62,851 bases of DNA from Streptococcus mitis subsp. hohhotensis (GTDB taxonomy: Bacteria; Bacillota; Bacilli; Lactobacillales; Streptococcaceae). Location of the stretch: the NCBI RefSeq assembly GCF_020089495.2, contig NZ_JAIRCA020000011.1, positions 3,114 to 65,964 of the forward strand. Direction: 5' to 3'. The notes beneath the pieces are model-generated. The model saw only the letters and a program-made list of their open reading frames with translations. It did not search any database and had not been told where the DNA came from. The translations under genes and the position numbers were made by a program. This document shows, piece by piece, positions 7,686 through 15,390 of this stretch. The first letter of the stretch is position 1; every line of letters begins with the position of its first letter.

Positions 7686-8252
7686 ATGCCATCGTTTATC
7701 GAGGAAATACCTACGAAGGTTTTTGAAGGTATTAAGGAAGTTTATCACCTATGTAGTAGAAAACTTCAGGAGTACCAGAGGAAAGTCCAAGTTGAAGAAA
7801 AGCAAAAAAACTGGGATAGATTTATAGTTACTACGCAAAACGCACTCGTAGAATTAGTGAAAGAAAATATTCAAGAAAATCAGTTTGTTTATACACTAGC
7901 TCCGATTTATGAGGATCAGGAAGTTGATCAAATTGATGGAAGCAAGTCAATTCAGAGAGTGCATGTAGCAGATGAAAGAGTTCCTATATGTGCAATTGAT
8001 AACTATGGGATTCGAGAATTTGGAGCAAGATGTGTAGTTTTCCGGTTTCAAGTGTTTGGAGAGATAGATTCAGATGTTCTATTAAGAATAAAGGATACTT
8101 GGATCTTTTATTTGCACAAATATGCTCTTCATGGTCTTGCTGATCTATATGTAAAGCATGGGTTACGCTATCTAGTATTCATCATATGTAATGAATCAGA
8201 TAAACGAACGATTAAAGGGGCGTTGTTCAAATTGAAACATCCGTGGTCTTAG
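7686..8252 (+). CDS. Conserved hypothetical protein upstream of rep
   Basis: A 189-residue soluble protein of no family I recognise. The start at 7686 has AAGGAG upstream; the 13 codons before it are ignored because they overlap the previous gene without a ribosome site. The N-terminal 55 residues look helical (FEGIKEVYHLCSRKLQEYQRKVQVEEKQKNW); the rest is mixed, with RFQVFGEIDSDVLLRIKDTWIFYLH and a basic C terminus. It lies between the previous small gene and the replication origin-like region, suggesting a replication or maintenance role. This is guilt by association only. Confidence 0.65.
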   Translation: MPSFIEEIPTKVFEGIKEVYHLCSRKLQEYQRKVQVEEKQKNWDRFIVTTQNALVELVKENIQENQFVYTLAPIYEDQEVDQIDGSKSIQRVHVADERVPICAIDNYGIREFGARCVVFRFQVFGEIDSDVLLRIKDTWIFYLHKYALHGLADLYVKHGLRYLVFIICNESDKRTIKGALFKLKHPWS

Positions 8253-8294
8253 ATGGTTAAATTCTTTATGCCGTGAAAGTTGTTGATAATAGGC

Positions 8295-8371
8295 TAAGAT
8301 AGATTAGACTGGTTGGGGCGGTGCGGTCGAACTTTGTTCGCCGTGCCGACACAATCAGTTTTATAATCTTA
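8295..8371. repeat. Long imperfect inverted repeat upstream of rep
   Basis: Two arms of about 37 nt (8295-8332 and 8336-8371) pair imperfectly around a 3-nt loop; the central GAAC/GTTC and the outer TAAGAT/ATCTTA ends match best. The segment is locally GC-rich (GGGGCGGTGCGG) in an AT-rich element. It could be a replication origin structure, such as an initiator-binding or single-strand origin hairpin, or a terminator for the upstream genes. Confidence 0.6.
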
Positions 8372-8427
8372 GGGTCCCTATTGTCAATAAATCATGGAAT
8401 AAATCTGAATTTAATCATCAATAGTGC

Positions 8428-8450
8428 GACGCCTTAACTTGATAAGCGTC
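8428..8450 (+). promoter_or_regulatory. Putative double-strand origin with CTTGATA nick site
   Basis: GACGCCTT and AAGCGTC form a short stem whose loop presents AACTTGAT. CTTGATA (8438-8444) is the nick sequence of pC194/pUB110-type rolling-circle plasmids. The hairpin lies 38 nt before the HUH initiator gene, where such origins are found. The nick position is inferred from known plasmids. Confidence 0.6.
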
Positions 8451-8488
8451 ATACAAAAGCACAAAACATATTTTTATAGGTATAAAAC

Positions 8489-9340
8489 ATGGAACGAATA
8501 GAACTTGGTAAAATTGTAAAAAGTTACGTGTATGGTAATACGCTTGAAATGACAACCGCTAACGGTCAACAAGAACAAACTATCAAAGTGATAGAAGGCA
8601 AGCGTTACGTAAATCTTGAGACTGGAGAAATTCATGAAATGGATACTTCTGGTAGTACACGACTTGATAATTTGAAGTCTACTAAACAGACTATGAAAAA
8701 AATACGCCGCCTAGTGGCTCACAATTTTACGGGAGGTATCAACCAGCTATGGATAACATTGACTTATAGAAAACATGTAACAAATCCTCAAGAAGTCTAT
8801 CACGATTTCAAGTCATTTATTCGTCGTTTTAGAAAAAAATACGGTCATGTTGAGTACATTACGGTAATCGAACCACAAGCAAGTGCAAGATGGCACCTAC
8901 ATGTTCTAATGAAGAATGATACTACTTTATCAGTTCCTAATGATATATTAGCTAATATTTGGGGGAAAGGGTTTACCAAGACCAAGCGCTTGAGAAGGGC
9001 AGATAAAGTTGGGAACTATTTGATAGCCTACCTATCAAATTTACAAATCGGAGACGAAAGCTCAGATAAGAAATCAACAGTAAAAGGGGCACGCTTATAT
9101 ATGTATCCAAAAGGGATTCGTATTTATCGTACCAGTAGAGGAATTGAAAAGCCTTTGGAAATTACAACAACAAAGGGTGAGCTTATGGAAACTTATAAGA
9201 TTAACAGTCCTCCGACATTTTCTCGTACCACAAAACATGAAACTCCTTATGGTGTGAAAGAATATACAACGGAGTTTTACGATAACATAAAAAGCCTGTC
9301 AGATACTTTTAGCGAGGCAACTGACAAGCTAAGTAGGTGA
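8489..9340 (+). CDS. HUH-type rolling-circle replication initiator / relaxase
   Basis: A 283-residue protein with the three expected motifs. Motif 1 is LWITLTYRKHV (about residue 85). Motif 2 is ARWHLHVLMK (HLH, the metal-binding HUH pair, about residue 134). Motif 3 is KVGNYLIAYLSN (candidate catalytic Tyr, about residue 175). A single Tyr motif and overall size fit plasmid/phage RCR initiators of the Rep_1 type. It would nick a specific site, probably the CTTGATA hairpin just upstream, and start single-strand synthesis of the excised circle. Similar proteins in elements can also serve as relaxases in mobilisation. No strong ribosome site precedes the ATG. Confidence 0.85.
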   Translation: MERIELGKIVKSYVYGNTLEMTTANGQQEQTIKVIEGKRYVNLETGEIHEMDTSGSTRLDNLKSTKQTMKKIRRLVAHNFTGGINQLWITLTYRKHVTNPQEVYHDFKSFIRRFRKKYGHVEYITVIEPQASARWHLHVLMKNDTTLSVPNDILANIWGKGFTKTKRLRRADKVGNYLIAYLSNLQIGDESSDKKSTVKGARLYMYPKGIRIYRTSRGIEKPLEITTTKGELMETYKINSPPTFSRTTKHETPYGVKEYTTEFYDNIKSLSDTFSEATDKLSR

Positions 9341-9390
9341 TAAAAGAAATTGTCTCTTATCATCCCTATTATATCAAAATAGGAGAATTT

Positions 9391-9600
9391 ATGGAAAATA
9401 TATATAAAAGTAAGAGAGGGATTGCGGAATTATTTGATATTCCACTAAAAACCCTAAACAATGATCTAACAGAGATGCGACGAAATAAAAAATTCCAAGG
9501 ATACATTTTAAAGCCTTCTCATAAGAGGGTCTATATAGATGTTGAAGGCTATAAGGAATTTTTGCAGTATAAACAAAAGAAATATGAGGAAGCTATGTAG
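9391..9600 (+). CDS. xis: Excisionase / MerR-like HTH protein
   Basis: A 69-residue basic protein beginning MENIYKSKRGIAELFDIPLK and continuing with an RRNKKFQGYILKPSHKRVYIDVEGYKEFLQYKQ pattern. This is a winged-helix DNA-binding layout like Tn916-family excisionases: a helix-turn-helix that recognises DNA, then a beta wing and a final helix. AGGAG lies 5-6 nt upstream of ATG 9391. It sits 63 nt before the integrase gene, the standard place. It should bias the integrase toward excision by bending DNA at the element ends. Confidence 0.8.
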   Translation: MENIYKSKRGIAELFDIPLKTLNNDLTEMRRNKKFQGYILKPSHKRVYIDVEGYKEFLQYKQKKYEEAM

Positions 9601-9663
9601 TTATGTTATAATTAAGCTATGCTACATAGCTTTCCTTTGCTTTAAAAAGTACAAGGAGAAAAA

Positions 9664-10803
9664 ATGTTTTTTAAAGAATTGGATAATGGGAAATACCGTT
9701 ATTATGAAAAATTCTATCATGAACGAGAGGAAAAGTGGAAACAAGTCTCTGTGACTCTAAAATCAAAATCTAGAGTTTCTCAAGCAGAAGCAAAACGTCG
9801 TTTAGCGCTAAAAATTGAAAAAATCCTAACCGCGCCTACAAAAGAGGAAGTTGAAAAGAAACAACTAGAAGAAAAAAATTTTAGTCAACTATTGGATGAG
9901 TGGAAAACGATTCGTTCCAGTGAGATAAAATCTTCTAGTTATCGAAGTGAGATGAAAAGTTTAGAACTTTTCATGGAAACAGTAGGAAATTTGAGAATAT
10001 CAGATTATACTACTCAGCTAGTTCAAACATATCTAATGAATTTGAATGTTCAAAATTCAACGAGAAAAAATCGAAAGATATATTTGAATGGTCTCTTTAA
10101 TTATGCTGTAAAGGTCGGATATATTTCTGATTCTCCAGTTAAAGGGGTGGTAATTCCGAAGCAGAAAGCGGACTATGAGAAGTTGCAAAAAGCTAAGGAT
10201 AATTTCATTAGTAGAGAGGAACTAGGACAGGTTTTATCGTATTGTGAAAGTCACAATAAAGATAAGCGTTATGCTTTGGCAATGGAATTTATCTTTTTAA
10301 CTGGTCTTCGTTTCGCAGAATTTATAGGGGTTCGCTATCAAGATGTAAACTTCAAAGCGAATCTTTTAACAATTGATCATACTATAGATTATGTTGCTCA
10401 TGGATATGATGAGAGAATCTTACAGACAACGAAAACAGTAGGTTCTGTAAGGACGATAGTACTAAGTGAACGTTGCTTGGAAATTATCGAGTACTTTCGT
10501 AGTAACTGTTTTGATGAGGAGTTCATCTTTGTGACTGAGCAGGGTAACATTATGAGACAGCCTTTGTTATATAGATTTATCAAAAATATTTGTGAAGCAG
10601 TGTTAGGTGGACACAGATCCTATAATATTCACATGCTTAGACATTCGCATATTAGTTTGTTGGCTGAACTAGGAATACCCATAAAGGCTATTATGGAGCG
10701 AGTTGGACATAGAGATGAATCTATCACTTTAAAGATCTATAGTCATGTAACAAAAAATATACAGGATGAATTGAGAGAGAAACTTAATCAAATTCATCTG
10801 TAG
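9664..10803 (+). CDS. int: Tyrosine recombinase / integrase
   Basis: A 379-residue site-specific recombinase. The N-terminal 60 residues form an AP2/arm-binding-like domain (KELDNGKYRYYEKFYHERE..KQVSVTLKSKSR), followed by a core-binding SAM-like domain (about 75-165) and the catalytic domain. Catalytic residues are visible: Arg in FLTGLRFAEFIGVR, His-x-Leu-Arg in HMLRHSHISL, the second His in VGHRDESITLKIYSHV and the nucleophilic Tyr in that same segment. It would cut the 17-bp core in tatD. AAGGAG precedes the ATG. The stop codon lies at the right arm-type repeats. Confidence 0.95.
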   Translation: MFFKELDNGKYRYYEKFYHEREEKWKQVSVTLKSKSRVSQAEAKRRLALKIEKILTAPTKEEVEKKQLEEKNFSQLLDEWKTIRSSEIKSSSYRSEMKSLELFMETVGNLRISDYTTQLVQTYLMNLNVQNSTRKNRKIYLNGLFNYAVKVGYISDSPVKGVVIPKQKADYEKLQKAKDNFISREELGQVLSYCESHNKDKRYALAMEFIFLTGLRFAEFIGVRYQDVNFKANLLTIDHTIDYVAHGYDERILQTTKTVGSVRTIVLSERCLEIIEYFRSNCFDEEFIFVTEQGNIMRQPLLYRFIKNICEAVLGGHRSYNIHMLRHSHISLLAELGIPIKAIMERVGHRDESITLKIYSHVTKNIQDELREKLNQIHL

Positions 10804-10806
10804 ATG

Positions 10807-10839
10807 CTAACCATAGAACTAACCAAGCACTAACCAAAG
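10807..10839 (+). promoter_or_regulatory. Probable integrase arm-type sites, right end
   Basis: CTAACCATAGAACTAACCA followed by CTAACCAAAG: three CTAACCA units within 33 nt, matching the paired units at the left end (4541-4562). They begin immediately after the integrase stop codon. Confidence 0.6.
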
Positions 10840-10936
10840 TGAATAGAAACTAGAGGAAATATAGGGAAGTATAGAAGAGAGAAAGTCTTTTCTTTTGGTA
10901 GTTAAAGAACATTGAGGAAAGAGAAGGAAATATAGT

Positions 10937-11713
10937 TTGGATATTTTTGATACACATACACACTTGAATGTAGAAGAATTTGCAGGTCGTGAGGCAGAAG
11001 AAATTGCCTTGGCTGCGGAGATGGGTGTGACACAGATGAATATTGTTGGTTTTGATGAACCAACGATTGAACGTGCTTTGGAGTTGGTGGATGAATATGA
11101 TCAACTTTATGCGACAATAGGTTGGCATCCGACAGAGGCAGGGACTTATACGGAGGAAGTCGAGGCTTACTTGTTGGATAAGTTAAAACATCCCAAGATT
11201 GTTGCCTTGGGTGAGATTGGTTTGGACTACCATTGGATGACAGCGCCCAAAGAAGTGCAGGAGCAGGTTTTTCGCCGTCAGATTCAGTTATCTAAGGACT
11301 TGGATTTACCTTTTGTGGTCCATACCCGTGATGCGCTGGAAGATACCTATGAGATTATCAAGAGCGAGGGAGTTGGTCCTCGTGGTGGCATCATGCATTC
11401 TTTCTCAGGAACTCTTGAATGGGCAGAGAAGCTTGTCGAGCTTGGTATGACTATTTCCTTTTCAGGAGTGGTGACTTTTAAGAAGGTAACCGATATCCAA
11501 GAGGCGGCTAGAGAACTTCCTTTGGACAAGATTTTGGTGGAAACGGATGCGCCTTATTTGGCTCCTGTTCCTAAACGTGGTCGCGAAAACAAAACAGCCT
11601 ATACTCGCTATGTAGTAGATTTTATCGCGGATCTGCGTGGCATGACGACAGAAGAGCTGGCGGCAGCAACGACTGCAAATGCAGAGCGCATTTTTGGATT
11701 GGACAGTAAGTAA
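10937..11713 (+). CDS. tatD: TatD-family metal-dependent DNase, 5' end rewritten by the element
   Basis: A 258-residue TatD/YcfH hydrolase with the metal-binding start DTHTHLN, GEIGLDYHW, PFVVHTRDA, HSFSGT and ETDAPYLAP. It acts as a 3'-5' exonuclease/deoxyribonuclease in DNA quality control. The only fitting start is TTG at 10937 with GAAGGA upstream, giving (M)DIFDTHTH. The pre-insertion gene would have read ATG-IFDTHTH from the promoter now stranded at 4436-4471. So the element's right end replaces promoter, ribosome site and start and adds one Asp. No convincing promoter is visible between int and tatD, so expression may depend on read-through. The stop overlaps the rnmV start by one base. 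Confidence 0.92.
   Translation: MDIFDTHTHLNVEEFAGREAEEIALAAEMGVTQMNIVGFDEPTIERALELVDEYDQLYATIGWHPTEAGTYTEEVEAYLLDKLKHPKIVALGEIGLDYHWMTAPKEVQEQVFRRQIQLSKDLDLPFVVHTRDALEDTYEIIKSEGVGPRGGIMHSFSGTLEWAEKLVELGMTISFSGVVTFKKVTDIQEAARELPLDKILVETDAPYLAPVPKRGRENKTAYTRYVVDFIADLRGMTTEELAAATTANAERIFGLDSK
10943..10959 (+). repeat. Right attachment-site repeat (attR core)
   Basis: ATTTTTGATACACATAC, identical to 4472-4488; it forms tatD codons 3-7 and part of codon 8 in the present reading frame. Confidence 0.88.
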
Positions 11714-12279
11714 TGAAAGAGAAAATTTCCCAAGTTATCGTGGTTGAAGGTCGCGACGATACGGCCAATCTTAAACGTTATTTCGAGGTAGAGACTTATG
11801 AGACTCGAGGTTCTGCCATCAATGACCAGGATATAGAGCGGATTCAGCGTATACACCAACGCCATGGAGTCATTGTCTTTACAGACCCAGATTTTAATGG
11901 GGAGCGGATTCGGCGCATGATTATGACGGCTATTCCAACAGTTCAACATGCCTTCCTCAAACGAGATGAAGCTGTTCCTAAATCCAAGACCAAGGGGCGG
12001 TCTCTAGGGATTGAGCATGCCAGCTATGAAGACCTGAAAACGGCTCTAGCTCAGGTGACAGAACAATTTGAACATGAGAGCCAGTTTGACATCAGTCGTA
12101 GCGACTTGATTCGCCTTGGTTTTCTAGCAGGGGCAGATAGCCGTAAGCGACGAGAATATCTAGGAGAGGCTCTCCGAATTGGCTATTCCAACGGCAAGCA
12201 ACTCCTCAAACGCCTAGAGTTGTTCGGGGTCACCTTGGCAGAAGTGGAGGAAGCTATGAAATCTTATGAGAACAGCTAA
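11713..12279 (+). CDS. rnmV: Ribonuclease M5 (5S rRNA maturation)
   Basis: A 188-residue Toprim-domain endonuclease that trims 5S rRNA precursors together with ribosomal protein L18. The Toprim motifs are IVVEGRDDTANLKRYF (catalytic Glu) and FTDPDFNGERIRR (DxD-type), followed by the family's KGRSLGIEHA segment. It overlaps tatD (TAATG) and lies 65 nt before ksgA, the conserved tatD-rnmV-ksgA order of Firmicutes. Length is normal. Confidence 0.95.
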   Translation: MKEKISQVIVVEGRDDTANLKRYFEVETYETRGSAINDQDIERIQRIHQRHGVIVFTDPDFNGERIRRMIMTAIPTVQHAFLKRDEAVPKSKTKGRSLGIEHASYEDLKTALAQVTEQFEHESQFDISRSDLIRLGFLAGADSRKRREYLGEALRIGYSNGKQLLKRLELFGVTLAEVEEAMKSYENS

Positions 12280-12305
12280 GCAGACCCCAAAATACAAGGG
12301 GAATG

Positions 12306-12314
12306 TGTTACAAT
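12306..12314 (+). promoter_or_regulatory. Internal promoter before ksgA
   Basis: Extended -10 TGTTACAAT (TACAAT at 12309-12314) about 30 nt upstream of the ksgA ATG. It would keep ksgA and downstream genes expressed even if the tatD promoter is cut off by the element. Confidence 0.5.
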
Positions 12315-12344
12315 AGTAGTAACAGATAATAGAAAAGAGAATAG

Positions 12345-13217
12345 ATGAGAATTGCAGATTATAGCGTGACCAAGGCAGTGCTGGAGCGTCACGGTTTTAC
12401 CTTTAAAAAGTCCTTCGGGCAAAATTTCCTGACGGATACCAATATCCTTCAAAAAATCGTGGATACGGCTGAAATTGATGACCAGGTCAATGTTATCGAA
12501 ATCGGGCCAGGTATTGGTGCCTTGACAGAATTTTTGGCTGAGCGTGCAGCTCAAGTCATGGCCTTTGAGATTGATCATCGTTTGGTGCCAATTTTGGCAG
12601 ATACCCTGCGTGATTTTGATAATGTAACAGTGGTCAATGAGGACATTCTCAAGGTTGATTTGGCACAGCATATCCAAAATTTTAAAAATCCTGACCTGCC
12701 AATCAAGGTAGTAGCTAACTTGCCTTACTATATCACGACGCCTATTCTCATGCACTTGATAGAGAGTGGCATTCCTTTTAGTGAGTTTGTGGTCATGATG
12801 CAAAAAGAAGTGGCGGATCGTATCTCAGCCCAACCTAACACCAAGGCTTACGGTAGCTTGTCGATTGCGGTTCAGTATTACATGACAGCCAAGGTTGCCT
12901 TTATCGTGCCGCGTACGGTCTTTGTACCAGCGCCAAATGTGGACTCAGCCATTTTAAAAATGGTGCGTCGTCCAGAGCCAGCCGTAGCAGTGGAAGACGA
13001 GAATTTCTTCTTTAAGGTTTCCAAGGCTAGTTTCACCCATCGTCGCAAGACCTTGTGGAACAATTTGACAGGTTACTTTGGCAAGACTGAAGAAGTCAAG
13101 GATAAATTGACCAAGGCCTTGGACCAAGCAGGTTTGTCACCGAGTGTTCGTGGGGAAGCTCTTAGCTTGGCAGAATTTGCCAGTCTAGCAGACGCACTTA
13201 AAGGGCAAGGACTCTAA
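12345..13217 (+). CDS. ksgA: 16S rRNA dimethyladenosine transferase
   Basis: A 290-residue RsmA/KsgA methyltransferase that dimethylates two adjacent adenines near the 3' end of 16S rRNA (A1518/A1519 in E. coli numbering) using SAM. Motifs in order: [21 protein letters not shown] (SAM-binding motif I), [14 protein letters not shown], and the catalytic [13 protein letters not shown] (NLPY). The C-terminal [13 protein letters not shown] segment is typical. Susceptibility to kasugamycin depends on this modification. One base separates it from rsgA. Confidence 0.97.
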   Translation: MRIADYSVTKAVLERHGFTFKKSFGQNFLTDTNILQKIVDTAEIDDQVNVIEIGPGIGALTEFLAERAAQVMAFEIDHRLVPILADTLRDFDNVTVVNEDILKVDLAQHIQNFKNPDLPIKVVANLPYYITTPILMHLIESGIPFSEFVVMMQKEVADRISAQPNTKAYGSLSIAVQYYMTAKVAFIVPRTVFVPAPNVDSAILKMVRRPEPAVAVEDENFFFKVSKASFTHRRKTLWNNLTGYFGKTEEVKDKLTKALDQAGLSPSVRGEALSLAEFASLADALKGQGL

Positions 13218-13218
13218 G

Positions 13219-14097
13219 ATGCAGGGACAAATCATTAAAGCCTTGGCAGGGTTCTACTATGTGGAGAGTGAGGGTCAGGTATATCAAACACGGGCGCGTG
13301 GGAATTTCCGTAAAAAAGGCCATACCCCCTACGTTGGGGATTGGGTAGATTTTTCTGCGGAGGAAAATTCAGAAGGCTATATTCTCAAGATTCACGAACG
13401 GAAAAACAGTCTGGTCCGTCCGCCTATTGTCAATATTGACCAAGCTGTGGTAATCATGTCCATCAAGGAACCTGATTTTAACAGCAACTTGCTGGATCGG
13501 TTCTTGGTTCTTTTGGAGCACAAGGGCATTCATCCCATCGTTTATATTTCCAAAATGGATTTGTTGGAAGATAGAGGAGAATTAGATTTTTATCAGCAGA
13601 CCTATGGTGACATTGGCTATGACTTTGTGACCAGTAAAGAGGAACTCCTGCCCTTGTTGACAGGAAAGGTTACGGTCTTTATGGGCCAGACGGGTGTTGG
13701 GAAATCAACTCTTCTCAATAAAATCGCACCAGACCTCAATCTTGAAACAGGAGAAATCTCAGACAGTCTAGGTCGCGGGCGCCATACTACTCGAGCTGTT
13801 AGTTTTTACAACCTCAATGGGGGTAAAATTGCAGACACGCCAGGATTTTCATCCTTGGACTATGAAGTATCAACGGCGGAAGACCTTAATCAGGCCTTTC
13901 CAGAGATTGCTACTGTCAGTCGAGACTGCAAATTCCGTACTTGTACCCATACCCATGAGCCGTCTTGCGCAGTCAAGCCGGCTGTAGAAGAGTGTATCAT
14001 TGCGTCCTTCCGTTTTGACAACTACCTGCAATTCCTCAGTGAGATTGAAAATCGCAGAGAAACCTATAAAAAAGTCAGCAAAAAAATTCCAAAATAA
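13219..14097 (+). CDS. rsgA: Ribosome small-subunit-dependent GTPase A
   Basis: A 292-residue circularly permuted GTPase for late 30S subunit maturation. The N-terminal OB domain (to about residue 65) is followed by permuted G motifs: SKMD (G4), [12 protein letters not shown] (P-loop, G1), RHTTR (G2-like) and DTPGF (G3). The C-terminal zinc-binding part has [14 protein letters not shown]. Standard length. AAGGA precedes the ATG, and the gene follows ksgA immediately, grouping two 30S maturation factors. Confidence 0.96.
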   Translation: MQGQIIKALAGFYYVESEGQVYQTRARGNFRKKGHTPYVGDWVDFSAEENSEGYILKIHERKNSLVRPPIVNIDQAVVIMSIKEPDFNSNLLDRFLVLLEHKGIHPIVYISKMDLLEDRGELDFYQQTYGDIGYDFVTSKEELLPLLTGKVTVFMGQTGVGKSTLLNKIAPDLNLETGEISDSLGRGRHTTRAVSFYNLNGGKIADTPGFSSLDYEVSTAEDLNQAFPEIATVSRDCKFRTCTHTHEPSCAVKPAVEECIIASFRFDNYLQFLSEIENRRETYKKVSKKIPK

Positions 14098-14107
14098 GGA
14101 GAAACCT

Positions 14108-14764
14108 ATGTCTCAATACAAGATTGCTCCGTCAATTCTGGCATCAGATTATGCCAACTTTGAACGTGAAATCAAACGTCTAGAAGCAACTGGGGCAGAA
14201 TACGCCCATATCGATATTATGGATGGTCATTTTGTACCGCAAATCAGTTTTGGTGCAGGTGTGGTCGAGAGTCTGCGTCCTCATAGCAAGATGGTCTTTG
14301 ACTGCCACTTGATGGTGGCGAATCCTGAACACCACTTAGAAGATTTTGCGCGCGCAGGTGCAGATATCATCAGTATCCATGTAGAAGCAACACCCCATAT
14401 TCATGGCGCCCTCCAAAAAATTCGTTCTCTAGGGGTCAAACCTTCAGTCGTTATCAATCCTGGCACACCAGTTGAAGCCATCAAGCACGTCCTTCATCTA
14501 GTTGACCAAGTCTTAGTCATGACAGTGAACCCAGGCTTTGGTGGGCAAGCCTTTCTACCAGAGACCATGGATAAGGTCCGTGAGTTGGTTGCACTTCGTG
14601 AGGAAAAAGGTTTGAACTTTGAGATTGAAGTGGATGGTGGGATTGATGATAAAACTATTGCCCAAGCTAAAGAAGCTGGTGCGACCGTTTTTGTAGCAGG
14701 TTCCTATGTCTTTAAGGGAGATGTCAATGAGCGAGTACAAACTCTCAGAAAACAACTGGACTAG
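14108..14764 (+). CDS. rpe: Ribulose-phosphate 3-epimerase
   Basis: A 218-residue TIM-barrel enzyme interconverting D-ribulose 5-phosphate and D-xylulose 5-phosphate in the pentose phosphate pathway. Signatures: APSILASDYANF, HIDIMDGHFVPQISFG (metal-binding His/Asp), HLMVANPE, VNPGFGGQAF and EVDGGIDDKT. The start is ATG 14108 with AAGGAG upstream; a longer frame running back into rsgA is ignored. Its 3' end overlaps the thiN start by 38 nt in another frame. Confidence 0.96.
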   Translation: MSQYKIAPSILASDYANFEREIKRLEATGAEYAHIDIMDGHFVPQISFGAGVVESLRPHSKMVFDCHLMVANPEHHLEDFARAGADIISIHVEATPHIHGALQKIRSLGVKPSVVINPGTPVEAIKHVLHLVDQVLVMTVNPGFGGQAFLPETMDKVRELVALREEKGLNFEIEVDGGIDDKTIAQAKEAGATVFVAGSYVFKGDVNERVQTLRKQLD

Positions 14765-15389
14765 GGTTGCTGTTTTTGCAGGAGGAGACCGCGGTCATTA
14801 TCGGACGGACTTTGATAGCTTTGTCGGTGTGGATCGAGGCTCGCTCTGGGTCTTGGAGGAAAAACTACCTCTTGCTCTAGCAGTCGGAGATTTTGATTCT
14901 GTGACGGAAGAAGAGCGACAGGTGATTCAAAAACGTGCCCAGCATTTTGTCCAAGCCCGACCAGAAAAGGATGATACAGATCTGGAATTGGCTCTCTTAA
15001 CCATCTTTGAGAAAAATCCTCAGGCTCAGGTCACTATTTTCGGTGCTTTGGGTGGCCGTATTGATCACATGCTGGCCAATGTTTTTCTTCCTAGCAATCC
15101 CAAGTTGGCGCCTTATATGCGCCAGATAGCGATTGAAGATAGGCAAAACTTGATTGCCTATTGTCCAGAAGGAACTAGTCAGCTACATCCCCGTTCAGAC
15201 TACGACTATCTAGCCTTTATGCCAGTTCGGGATAGCCAGCTGACCATTCTTGGAGCCAAGTATGAGTTGACAGAGGAAAATTTTTTCTTTAAAAAAGTGT
15301 ACGCTTCTAACGAATATATAGATAGGGAAGTTTCGGTGACTTGCCCAGATGGCTATGTGGTCGTGCTGCATAGCAAGGACAGGAGGTAG
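14727..15389 (+). CDS. thiN: Thiamine pyrophosphokinase
   Basis: A 220-residue enzyme that converts thiamine to thiamine diphosphate with ATP. Signatures: VAVFAGGDRGHY, VGVDRGSLW, VGDFDSVTEEE and EKDDTDLELAL in the N-terminal catalytic half, GALGGRIDHMLAN, and a C-terminal beta-sandwich. I place the start at ATG 14727 because AAGGGAG lies 7-12 nt before it inside rpe; a start nearer VAVFAGGD is possible and would shorten the protein by about 14 residues. Conserved rsgA-rpe-thiN order supports the call. Confidence 0.92.
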   Translation: MSEYKLSENNWTRVAVFAGGDRGHYRTDFDSFVGVDRGSLWVLEEKLPLALAVGDFDSVTEEERQVIQKRAQHFVQARPEKDDTDLELALLTIFEKNPQAQVTIFGALGGRIDHMLANVFLPSNPKLAPYMRQIAIEDRQNLIAYCPEGTSQLHPRSDYDYLAFMPVRDSQLTILGAKYELTEENFFFKKVYASNEYIDREVSVTCPDGYVVVLHSKDRR

Positions 15390-15390
15390 G

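Larger units (their letters stand above)
4472..10959. mobile_element. Integrated element (IME-like) in the 5' end of tatD
   Basis: About 6.5 kb bounded by a 17-bp exact direct repeat, ATTTTTGATACACATAC, at 4472-4488 and 10943-10959. It carries, in order: a repressor (minus strand), two unknown genes, a sigma-like regulator, two more unknown genes, a rolling-circle initiator with an adjacent nick-site-like hairpin, an excisionase and a tyrosine integrase. The int/xis/att arrangement and the reconstructible tatD start identify a site-specific element. It has no coupling protein, type IV secretion or phage structural genes, so it must borrow transfer functions or spread by recombination. Its genes are visibly more AT-rich than the tatD-yhaM block. 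Confidence 0.9.

Noticed and set aside
4472..10959. Prophage or phage-inducible chromosomal island
   Set aside because: No capsid, terminase, packaging or interference genes; the content is repressor, rep, xis and int only.
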